Assembly (NCBI GenBank): GCA_964517135.1
Contig: CAZFBA010000007.1
Coordinates: 67,403 to 131,402 of the forward strand
Direction: 5' to 3'
Origin: CAZFBA01 sp964517135
Lineage (GTDB): Bacteria > Cyanobacteriota > Vampirovibrionia > JBFMGH01
DNA length: 64,000 nucleotides
How positions within the stretch are numbered: the stretch's first letter is position 1; the number at the start of each line of letters is the position of its first letter. Made by a program: the position numbers and the translations under genes. Positions 16,669 through 23,851 of the stretch are shown piece by piece. The notes under the pieces were generated by a model. That model was not told the origin of the DNA. It saw nothing but the letters and a program-made list of their open reading frames with translations, and searched no databases.

Positions 16669-17848
16669 TCCAAAATTATTTATGCAAATTGATATCAGTG
16701 AACCTTTACGCCTGTCACCAAAAGCTTTCATTAACAGGCATGATGAAAACTACTTTATAATTGGCCTCTTTGACAAGGATAATGCCAGAAGATTCCTGAA
16801 ACATCTCATTACAGCAGTATATGCTTTTTGTGACTGGCAAACACCTGAAAATCTGATACCTGTATGGCCTAAAGATACTGTCAATGACCTTTTACAGGTC
16901 ATTATATCCCTTAAAAAAGAAAAAGTACTGCTAACTGAACAGGATCATGAAGCTGTAGAAGCTGAATTTGCACCTGATGAGCTACCAGATGAAAAAGTTT
17001 TTCTTAAAGATCAAACCTGGATAAAAGCTCACCTGGAAGCATTTAAGACTGTTTCTAAAGGGGCTTTTGTCTTAAACCAGGGGGCTAAAGGTGGGGGATA
17101 TCTCGCAAGAGAACTGGCTAAAAATAATGAATGTCATATTGTTTCTTCGAGCTCTGAATTACCAGCTATTCTGTATGCAAGAAAAAAAGCAAAAGAAGAA
17201 AAATTAACTAACATAGACTTTGTGTTCTCTAAACCTGCTAACCTGTCACCTATATGCTATGCTGATAAGTTCAATGTTTTTATTACAGAGCTTTTTGGTG
17301 CTGATCTCTTTGAACAAAGGCTTTTCGAGTCAGTTTTGTATGCTAAAAAGAACCTCCTATCTTCTGATTGTAAGTATATTCCAGAAATTATCAATCTTAA
17401 AGCCTTTGCCTATGAAAGTTTGATTCATAGAGATATGGTACAGGAAAGCAGAGAATTTGAAATACTCTATGGCTTTAAGTTTAACGCCTTTACAGAAGCA
17501 CTTAAAAAACATATTATGGGCATTTATACAAGACTTGAGCCTGAAAATACTATTAAACTTTCCGATGATGTTACTGTAATGGCTTTTGACCTTAAAAACC
17601 TTTCTAATCAGTACTTCAATAAAGAATTCGAGATTACACTAACCCGTGAAGGTAAAGTTACTGGCATATGTACATACTTTGAACTTCAACTCACAGAGAA
17701 TATAAAGGTTACAAATTCTCCTTTTGACCCTCAAACACAGTATATGCAGAGAGTCTTTACTCCTGCGGCATCAATTTATAAAGAGGCTGGCGAAACGATA
17801 GACCTTATTGCCACTTATGATAATGTATTCAGGATCTTAATAAAGTAA
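16661..17848 (+). CDS. Degenerate paralogue of the PRMT-like methyltransferase
   Basis: A 395-residue protein aligning end to end with its upstream neighbour, sharing the helical N-terminus (DWQTPENLI against DWCNVESLL), core and C-terminal barrel (TNSPFDPQTQYMQRVF). Key residues are lost: motif I reads VLNQGAKGGG instead of VLELGCGSG, the SAM-ribose acidic residue becomes Ser-Ser-Ser-Ser-Glu context, and the second Glu of the double-E loop is Gln219 (E210 kept). It is therefore probably not an active methyltransferase and more likely a structural or regulatory partner; PRMTs act as dimers. The reading frame is intact and full length, so it is not a decaying pseudogene. Coupled to the first gene by an 8-base overlap. 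Confidence 0.7.
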   Translation: MIDPKLFMQIDISEPLRLSPKAFINRHDENYFIIGLFDKDNARRFLKHLITAVYAFCDWQTPENLIPVWPKDTVNDLLQVIISLKKEKVLLTEQDHEAVEAEFAPDELPDEKVFLKDQTWIKAHLEAFKTVSKGAFVLNQGAKGGGYLARELAKNNECHIVSSSSELPAILYARKKAKEEKLTNIDFVFSKPANLSPICYADKFNVFITELFGADLFEQRLFESVLYAKKNLLSSDCKYIPEIINLKAFAYESLIHRDMVQESREFEILYGFKFNAFTEALKKHIMGIYTRLEPENTIKLSDDVTVMAFDLKNLSNQYFNKEFEITLTREGKVTGICTYFELQLTENIKVTNSPFDPQTQYMQRVFTPAASIYKEAGETIDLIATYDNVFRILIK

Positions 17849-17860
17849 TACATATGTATT
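17847..17860. repeat. 14-bp palindrome AATACATATGTATT, copy 1
   Basis: A perfect palindrome beginning at the stop codon of the degenerate methyltransferase, in the 18-base gap before the convergent xdhC gene. Identical copies occur at 49290 and 51802. Confidence 0.7.
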
Positions 17861-17866
17861 GAAATT

Positions 17867-18637
17867 TTATTTATTCCTTTTAACCTGAATCATCTCTGCT
17901 GCTATGGATACAGCTATTTCTTCAGCTGTAACCGCCCCTATTTTTAGACCAATAGGAGAATGCAGTCTATCAAGTTCTTCCTGGCTGTATCCTTTTTCTT
18001 TTAAACGGCTAAACGTAGTAGCAACTTTAGTTTTACTGCCAATCATACCTATATATTTAGCGTTTTGCCTAATGGCCCACTCTAAAACTTCCTGATCAAA
18101 CTTGTGGCCACGGGTTGTAATTACTATATAGGCTGGTTGTTTCATTTTTAGCCTGGCTGTAAGTTCTTTATATTCTCCTGCATAGGTTTCCAGTGCTTCA
18201 GGAAACCTCTCTTGATTGCTGAATTCTTCTCTATCATCTAGTATAACGACACTGAAGCCTGCAAGGGTCAATATTTTACTCAATGATAACCCAACATGGC
18301 CTCCACCAAAAATATATGCAAAATGACTTACAACTGGTTCAATAAAGACGTTTATCTTTCCTCCACACAGCATGCCGCTGGCATTTGGACCTTTATCTGT
18401 TAAATTATGTTCAAAGTTTTCTGCTTTCTCTGTTTTCATAATTTCTTTTGCGTTTTCTATTACTTCGCTTTCTAAAGCTCCACCTCCAACTGTTCCTATT
18501 ATGGATCCATCTTCCATTACAAGCATTTTAAAATGTTCCTTGCCAGGGCTAGAACCTTTTACAGAGGTAACAGTACACAGGGCTGCTGGTATACCTTCTT
18601 TTCTGGTTCGCAGTATTTCTTCATAAATGTCTTTCAT
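17867..18637 (-). CDS. xdhC: XdhC/CoxI family protein
   Basis: A 256-residue two-domain protein. The N-terminal XdhC/CoxI domain contains GSSPGKEHFKMLV, IGTVGGGALESEV and MLCGGKINVFIEP; the C-terminal Rossmann domain begins YIFGGGHVGLSLSKIL. XdhC proteins bind molybdenum cofactor and help its sulfuration and insertion into xanthine-dehydrogenase-type enzymes. AAGGAGC precedes the ATG. No molybdoenzyme or cofactor gene is in the window, so the client enzyme must lie elsewhere. The adjacent nth gene shares the strand with a 90-base gap. Confidence 0.88.
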   Translation of the reverse strand: MKDIYEEILRTRKEGIPAALCTVTSVKGSSPGKEHFKMLVMEDGSIIGTVGGGALESEVIENAKEIMKTEKAENFEHNLTDKGPNASGMLCGGKINVFIEPVVSHFAYIFGGGHVGLSLSKILTLAGFSVVILDDREEFSNQERFPEALETYAGEYKELTARLKMKQPAYIVITTRGHKFDQEVLEWAIRQNAKYIGMIGSKTKVATTFSRLKEKGYSQEELDRLHSPIGLKIGAVTAEEIAVSIAAEMIQVKRNK

Positions 18638-18727
18638 ATATTTGCTCCTTCTTAAAGTAGATGTTTTTTAGGTATTACTGTATTACTGTGGGTGGGTGGG
18701 CGGGAAACTGTTTCCTGAAGAAGAATA

Positions 18728-19387
18728 TCATTTTTTAGTTTTTTGTTTTGCAGTTTTAACATTGATTTTCATACAATATTTTTCAACAGGACATTCAAAA
18801 CATCTTGCAGCTGTTGGTTTACAGATTTCCTGACCGTGCCTGACAAACGCAGTATTGATTGTTTTCCACCATTTTTTTGGTAGTTTCTTTCTCAGGGCCA
18901 TTTCAGTTTCGAGCGGGTTTTTTGTTTCTACGTAACCAAGCCGGTTTGAGATACGATGAACATGAGTATCAACACAAATAGCAGGTATATCATACCCTTT
19001 GGCCAGAACAAGATTTGCAGTTTTTCTGCCGACCCCTTTAAGTTTTAACAGTTCATCCATATCAGAAGGCACTTTTCCACTGTATTCATTGATTAAAATT
19101 CTTGATATGTTTAGAATTGTAGCTGTTTTATTCCTGTAAAACCCAACAGGATAGATAGTTTTCTCAATCCTGCTAGGATCTAATTTCAGCATATCAGAAG
19201 GGGTTGATGCCAGCTCAAACAGCCTTTTAGCAGCCGGGTAAGTTGTTTCATCTTTTGTTCGTAGACTAAGTATACAGCTTATTAAAAGTTTATATGGGTC
19301 ACGGGCTTCATCCATTGATGAAATAAGCATATTGGTTTCATAATAACCGTCAAGTGTCTCCATTACTTTGTCAATATCGGTTTTCAT
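18728..19387 (-). CDS. nth: Endonuclease III
   Basis: I choose the ATG at 19387 (219 residues, MKTDIDKVMETLDGYY), normal for Nth; an upstream in-frame start at 19444 adds 19 unrelated residues. The helix-hairpin-helix LLKLKGVGRKTANLVLAKG contains the catalytic Lys, and VDTHVHRISNRLG the catalytic Asp. The iron-sulfur motif C-x6-C-x2-C-x5-C is complete (CKPTAARCFECPVEKYC). It is a bifunctional glycosylase/AP lyase removing oxidised pyrimidines in base excision repair. A 630-base gene-free region with repeated TATTGTTC motifs lies upstream. Confidence 0.93.
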   Translation of the reverse strand: MKTDIDKVMETLDGYYETNMLISSMDEARDPYKLLISCILSLRTKDETTYPAAKRLFELASTPSDMLKLDPSRIEKTIYPVGFYRNKTATILNISRILINEYSGKVPSDMDELLKLKGVGRKTANLVLAKGYDIPAICVDTHVHRISNRLGYVETKNPLETEMALRKKLPKKWWKTINTAFVRHGQEICKPTAARCFECPVEKYCMKINVKTAKQKTKK

Positions 19388-19501
19388 AGCTGTTTCTGTT
19401 ATATAAACTGCAACACTGTAATAGCTTATCACAGAAGAGAACATATTAAACCGTATTTCAGTATAAAATTCAATTATGCTAAATTAGTGTTTTTACACAA
19501 T

Positions 19502-19645
19502 GAACAATAAAATTGCATTTTAATTTTTAAAAAAGAAACTTAATTGATATATTGTTCTTAAGGCAAAAACAATAACGACTCCTAATAAACGGGCTTATTG
19601 TTCAACATATACATGCTTGGTGAACAATTTACAGTATTATTGTTC
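19502..19645. promoter_or_regulatory. Cluster of five TATTGTTC/GAACAATA motifs upstream of nth
   Basis: The octamer occurs at 19502-19509 (GAACAATA), 19550-19557 and 19596-19603 (TATTGTTC), 19622-19629 (GAACAATT) and 19638-19645 (TATTGTTC). The third and fourth form the inverted pair ATTGTTCA/TGAACAAT. Five copies in 144 bases looks like a binding array for a regulator, about 115-260 bases upstream of the nth start on that gene's strand. No known regulator is recognised. Confidence 0.45.
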
Positions 19646-19787
19646 TTTGTTGTTAATTTTTTAAGGTCTTTTATACTGGAGGAAATAACGAAATTAGTTA
19701 CCCTTCGATCTGGTATTTCTTTTTATTACGGTTCTATACCATTCAACGTAAATAATTAATATATGCTGATGGAATTCAGTAGGGTGT

Positions 19788-19810
19788 TTTTGCCCGCACA
19801 GCGGGCAAAA
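19788..19810. other. Strong GC hairpin without terminator polarity
   Basis: TTTTGCCCGC and GCGGGCAAAA pair perfectly around an ACA loop. The T-tract is on the 5' side and the A-tract on the 3' side on both strands, the opposite of an intrinsic terminator. It sits alone in the gap upstream of nth. Possible cruciform, protein site or RNA structure. Confidence 0.5.
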
Positions 19811-19964
19811 CTCATCCGTCAAATAATCAATGAGAGGATTTTTATACTCAAAATGTCATCAACAAAAATCACCACACCCGGCCTCTATAATCTGGAATAT
19901 ATACATTACTTTCAAGGATCAGTATAAAATACTTATAATTTTTCATTTTGCTGAAATCAAGTAT

Positions 19965-19990
19965 TAAAAAAAGGGCCCTCATTTGACCCT
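19965..19990 (-). terminator. Intrinsic terminator of the TPR gene
   Basis: On the minus strand AGGGTC pairs with GGCCCT (one G-T wobble) around AAATGAG and is followed by seven T residues. It lies 27 bases past the stop of the TPR gene at 20017. Confidence 0.75.
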
Positions 19991-20016
19991 AAAACAACAG
20001 GACGATGTGGAAGATT

Positions 20017-20598
20017 TTAAATTACTTTCAGCGAAAGTTTTTCTGCTTGAGCAAGTTTTTTCCGCCTTAAGCGGCAAGAGCTTTCTATCATGCCCTGATA
20101 ACATGAGCAAAGATAGCTGGATTCATCATCAGGAAGCATACGAACAGACCTGTTGAGCGTTTTTTTTGCTTCTTCAAATTTTCTCATTCTGATTAATAAA
20201 GCTATTTTCTGGTCAAAAAGTGATGGCAGCAAAAACTTATCCTTTATGCTGACCAGCTCAAAGGCTCTATCACAGAATTTCAAGGCTTCGTCATAGTGGC
20301 CCAGAACATCAAGAGTTCCTGCTTTAGAACCATAAGCCTCTGCTGAATAAGGATCTGCTTTGATTGCAGCATCAAAATATTCCAGAGCTTCCTGATCCAT
20401 ATCAGTACAGAAAAGAATATCACCTTTTAAAATTAAAGCTTTTACGTTCAGAGGTTCAATTGAGAGTGCTTCGTCGATCTGATCCATTGCAAGATCGTAA
20501 TTTCTATTATATGAGAAATTATCACTGGCTTCTCTGATTAATTTTTCGACCTTAAGGTTAGATACTTTATATGTTTTATTTTTTAATGCTAATTCCAT
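20017..20598 (-). CDS. TPR-repeat protein
   Basis: A 193-residue soluble protein if started at the ATG at 20598, preceded by GGAAAAGAGT; a GTG five codons upstream (20613) has no ribosome site. It consists of about four tetratricopeptide repeats with the usual A-x-x-x-(Y/F)-D-x-A-(I/L) spacing, for example QEALEYFDAAIKADPYSAEA and YDEALKFCDRAFELV. No signal peptide or catalytic domain is present. TPRs bind proteins; no partner can be proposed from the neighbours, since it stands alone with gene-free DNA on both sides and its own terminator. Confidence 0.75.
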   Translation of the reverse strand: MELALKNKTYKVSNLKVEKLIREASDNFSYNRNYDLAMDQIDEALSIEPLNVKALILKGDILFCTDMDQEALEYFDAAIKADPYSAEAYGSKAGTLDVLGHYDEALKFCDRAFELVSIKDKFLLPSLFDQKIALLIRMRKFEEAKKTLNRSVRMLPDDESSYLCSCYQGMIESSCRLRRKKLAQAEKLSLKVI

Positions 20599-21198
20599 AC
20601 TCTTTTCCAGCACAAAAGACTATTACTACGGCTCACCCCTATAAAATTTTGCAAACTTTGAATCAAGTTACCCTGATATATTATCAAATAACTGAAAATG
20701 TGGTTTCACAAAAATTCAAACGTATTCATTCTTTATTTGCAGTATTTTTCGAATTTTACTCTCCAAAATGTTCACTAGCTCACATTTATGTGCATCATGT
20801 AGATACATACCACCATGTTTTGCCTTCTATGACTGCAATTCAGGAAATATAGATTTATTTAAAACTGCTTAATATTTGTTAAAACTATCTGCTGTAAATT
20901 TCTGAAATCCTTGCCACATAAGTAATTTAATACACCTCTGGTTTGTAAAGGTTTATTAAGCCATGCCAGATTTGAACTAATATTTTTACCCAAATTTTAA
21001 TCATAACTAAAAATTTTATATTTTAAGATTTTAAAATATGAGTTTAATTTCTTGTTCCAGGCATTATTGTTAAATTTCGAAATATAAAATCGTTGTATAG
21101 CTTGCAAATACTGCAAATCTCAAAAAAAAAAAAAATTCAAGGCCAAAACCTAATTTTAAGTTTGTAAAACAGGAAATGAAATCACATTTTAGCAGAAT
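20599..21198. other. Gene-free AT-rich region
   Basis: About 600 bases with no supportable gene. It includes an uninterrupted run of 14 A at about 21121-21134. The short open frame at 20571-20852 has no ribosome site and overlaps the TPR gene start, so I do not call it. No cobalamin riboswitch box was found here, though the next gene uses B12. Confidence 0.5.
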
Positions 21199-21256
21199 AC
21201 TGTCTTTATAGTGTCTTGAAAGATTTTTTTACAAAAAATAACACTATAAACTAGAA
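21199..21256 (+). promoter_or_regulatory. Candidate NrdR-box pair upstream of nrdJ
   Basis: TTTATAGTGT (21205-21214) and ACACTATAAA (21241-21250) are perfect half sites, in inverted order, of the NrdR consensus ACACwATATATwGTGT. Extended to 16-base boxes they match at roughly 12 and 10 positions and start 42 bases apart, four helical turns. NrdR is the usual repressor of ribonucleotide reductase genes and binds paired boxes on one face of the helix. The boxes end about 110 bases before the nrdJ start. Confidence 0.45.
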
Positions 21257-21366
21257 GTCTACATATGTAACAATTATCATGCTTGTTGTATTATATAATC
21301 TCAAAACTAGATTCGTCTGCTTTTGATTTTAATGACCATAGTTGTTTATAGGGGAGATAAACGGCA

Positions 21367-23772
21367 GTGTTAACCAGAATTAATAAAGAATTATCATTAA
21401 CAGAAAATGCTAAAGCCGTTCTGGCAAGAAGATATTTAAGAAGGGATGAAGACGGAAATCCTGTAGAAACTCCTTCAGAGATGTTCTGGAGGGTTGCAAG
21501 CAGCATTGCAGAAGCTGATAGAATACATAATAAGGATCAATCACAAATAGATAGAACAGCAGAACAGTTTTATGAAGTGATGACCTCTCTGCAATTTATG
21601 CCTAATAGCCCGACTCTAATGAATGCAGGACGTGAACTCGGCCAGCTATCAGCCTGCTTTGTGTTGCCGGTCGAAGATTCTCTTGACGCCATCTTTGAAG
21701 CAGTAAAAAATACGGCTCTTATTCACAAAAGTGGCGGTGGAACAGGTTTTTCTTTCTCTAAACTAAGACCCAAAAATGATATTGTAAGAACTACAATGGG
21801 TGTTTCATCCGGGCCGATTTCATTTATGGAAGTATTTAACTCTGCAACCGAAGCAGTTAAACAGGGTGGCACCAGAAGAGGGGCCAATATGGCTATTCTG
21901 AGAGTTGATCATCCTGATATTATAGATTTTATTAACTGTAAATCTGATTTATCAAAACTGACAAACTTTAACATTTCTGTTGGGGTTACAAACAAGTTTA
22001 TGGAAGCCGTTATCAACGATGAAAACTATGATCTTGTTCATCCCAGAACAAAACAGGTTGTTAAACAGTTAAAAGCCAGAGAAGTCTTTGATATTATAGC
22101 AAACCATGCCTGGAGCAATGGCGAACCCGGTGTTGTTTTTTTGGATAGAGTAAACAAAGACAACCCAACACCTGCTCTTGGGGAAATTGAATCTACAAAT
22201 CCCTGTGGAGAAGTGCCACTTTTACCTTTTGAAGCCTGTAACCTGGGTTCAATCAATCTTGGTGTAATGGTTAAACATGATGAAACTAACCAGCCATCAA
22301 TTGACTGGGAAAAACTCGCACATACAACACGCATAGCAACACACTTTCTTGATAACGTAATTTCGGTAAATAACTTTCCACTTGATAAAATTAAAGAAAT
22401 GGTGCAGACTAACCGCAAAATTGGCCTCGGAGTAATGGGCTGGGCCGATATGTTAATTGCTATGGGCTTATCTTACAATAGCGATGAAGGTGTTAACCTT
22501 GCAAGACAGGTAATGGAGTTTATTAATTATATCTCAAAACAAGAATCTATTAATCTTGCAGCTGATAGAGGACCATTTCCTAACTATGAAGGCAGTGTTT
22601 ATGATAGTGGAACATACTTATATTCTAAATATAAAGGCACTTCTGCCGGTATAGTTACTGATGAAATGTGGAAAGAACTGGATGAAAGAATACAATCCTG
22701 TGGAATCAGAAATGCTACAACTACCTGCATTGCACCAACAGGTACAATAAGTATCATTAGCAGTGCCTCTGGTGGAGTAGAACCACTCTTTGCCATCTCA
22801 TTCATTAGAAATATTATGGATAATACTGAGCTGATCGAGGTTAACAGGCAGTTTGAGCAAATTTGTAAAGAGAAAAACATCTATTCAGAAGAATTGATGA
22901 AAAGAATTGCCAGAAAAGGCACATTAAAAGGAATTGATGAGATTCCTGAAGAAGTTAAAAAAGTTTTTGTAACTGCCCATGACATTACCCCTGAATGGCA
23001 TGTTAGAATGCAGGCAGCTTTTCAAGATCATACCGATAATGCTGTTTCTAAAACCGTTAACTTCAACCACGATGCCAGCGTCGAAGACATTAAGGTAACC
23101 TATCAACTAGCCTATAAGCTGGGCCTGAAAGGTATTACTGTCTATAGAGATGGCAGTCGGGTTTTTCAACCTATGAACATCGACAAAGTCAAAAAAGATC
23201 AGGAACAAAAACTAACCATAGATGGCTCTATTATACCTGAACCCGGAACCGTTGAACCACGAAAAAGACCAATGCTAACTGAAGGTATTACTGATAAGAT
23301 TGGTACTGGTTGTGGTGCATTGTTTGTTACAATTAATAGAGATGAAAAAGGCCTCTGTGAAGTCTTTGCTAGAATGGGTAAATCTGGTGGCTGCTCTGCT
23401 TCTCAGGCAGAAGCTGTCGGCAGACTTATTTCACTTGCACTCAGAGGTGGGATCTCTATTGAGCATATTATTGACCAGTTAAAAGGTATTAGATGCCCAT
23501 CTCCAACTTTTGGTGCCGGAGGAGTAACACTTTCATGCTCTGATGCAATAGCTAAAGTTCTATCAAGAAACCTTTTACAAGGTAATCAATTAGAGCAGGA
23601 AGAGAAAAACTCAAGTGATAAACAGAAAAGTATGGTTAAAAATATATCTACTATGGGTTCTTCAATAGCAGATCTTGGTTTATGCCCTGAATGCCCGGAC
23701 TGTTCAGCAATGCTTGAATTTGCTGAAGGCTGTGTTGTTTGTCCGGCCTGCGGATATTCTAAATGTAGCTAG
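21367..23772 (+). CDS. nrdJ: Vitamin B12-dependent ribonucleotide reductase, class II
   Basis: An 801-residue enzyme reducing ribonucleotides to deoxyribonucleotides with adenosylcobalamin as radical source, so oxygen is not needed. Visible are the redox cysteine C97 (QLSACFVLP), the thiyl-radical Cys C280 in NPCGE (278-282), and the partner Cys C291 (FEACNLGSINLG), by analogy with E. coli NrdA C225/C439/C462. A TSCPD-type domain (CGALFVTINRDE through SGGCSASQAEAVGRLISLAL) lies at about residues 650-730, and a C-terminal zinc ribbon CPECPDC...CPACGYSKCS ends the protein. The start is GTG with AGGGGAG 10 bases upstream. It is monocistronic, with a terminator 25 bases past the stop. Confidence 0.96.
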   Translation: MLTRINKELSLTENAKAVLARRYLRRDEDGNPVETPSEMFWRVASSIAEADRIHNKDQSQIDRTAEQFYEVMTSLQFMPNSPTLMNAGRELGQLSACFVLPVEDSLDAIFEAVKNTALIHKSGGGTGFSFSKLRPKNDIVRTTMGVSSGPISFMEVFNSATEAVKQGGTRRGANMAILRVDHPDIIDFINCKSDLSKLTNFNISVGVTNKFMEAVINDENYDLVHPRTKQVVKQLKAREVFDIIANHAWSNGEPGVVFLDRVNKDNPTPALGEIESTNPCGEVPLLPFEACNLGSINLGVMVKHDETNQPSIDWEKLAHTTRIATHFLDNVISVNNFPLDKIKEMVQTNRKIGLGVMGWADMLIAMGLSYNSDEGVNLARQVMEFINYISKQESINLAADRGPFPNYEGSVYDSGTYLYSKYKGTSAGIVTDEMWKELDERIQSCGIRNATTTCIAPTGTISIISSASGGVEPLFAISFIRNIMDNTELIEVNRQFEQICKEKNIYSEELMKRIARKGTLKGIDEIPEEVKKVFVTAHDITPEWHVRMQAAFQDHTDNAVSKTVNFNHDASVEDIKVTYQLAYKLGLKGITVYRDGSRVFQPMNIDKVKKDQEQKLTIDGSIIPEPGTVEPRKRPMLTEGITDKIGTGCGALFVTINRDEKGLCEVFARMGKSGGCSASQAEAVGRLISLALRGGISIEHIIDQLKGIRCPSPTFGAGGVTLSCSDAIAKVLSRNLLQGNQLEQEEKNSSDKQKSMVKNISTMGSSIADLGLCPECPDCSAMLEFAEGCVVCPACGYSKCS

Positions 23773-23790
23773 AAAACAGAACCTTTTTAA

Positions 23791-23830
23791 AACGTTGAGA
23801 GGGCAATAACTATGCCCTCTCTTTAACGTG
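23791..23830. terminator. Terminator-like hairpin between convergent nrdJ and haemagglutinin genes
   Basis: GAGAGGGCA (23797-23805) pairs with TGCCCTCTC (23813-23821) around ATAACTA; flanking ACGTT/AACGT extends the stem past a TTT bulge. The T-run is short, so efficiency is uncertain, but its placement between convergent genes supports the call. Confidence 0.65.
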
Positions 23831-23851
23831 AATGTGTTTAAACCTGCAAAT

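Noticed and set aside
16661..17848. Second PRMT-like gene as a pseudogene
   Set aside because: The frame is intact, full length and translationally coupled; specific active-site losses with a conserved body suggest a functional non-catalytic partner.
20571..20852. 93-codon plus-strand open frame
   Set aside because: It overlaps the TPR gene start, has no ribosome site and no recognisable protein character.
20599..21366. Cobalamin riboswitch ahead of nrdJ
   Set aside because: No B12-box-like GCCACTG with the expected flanking pattern was found.
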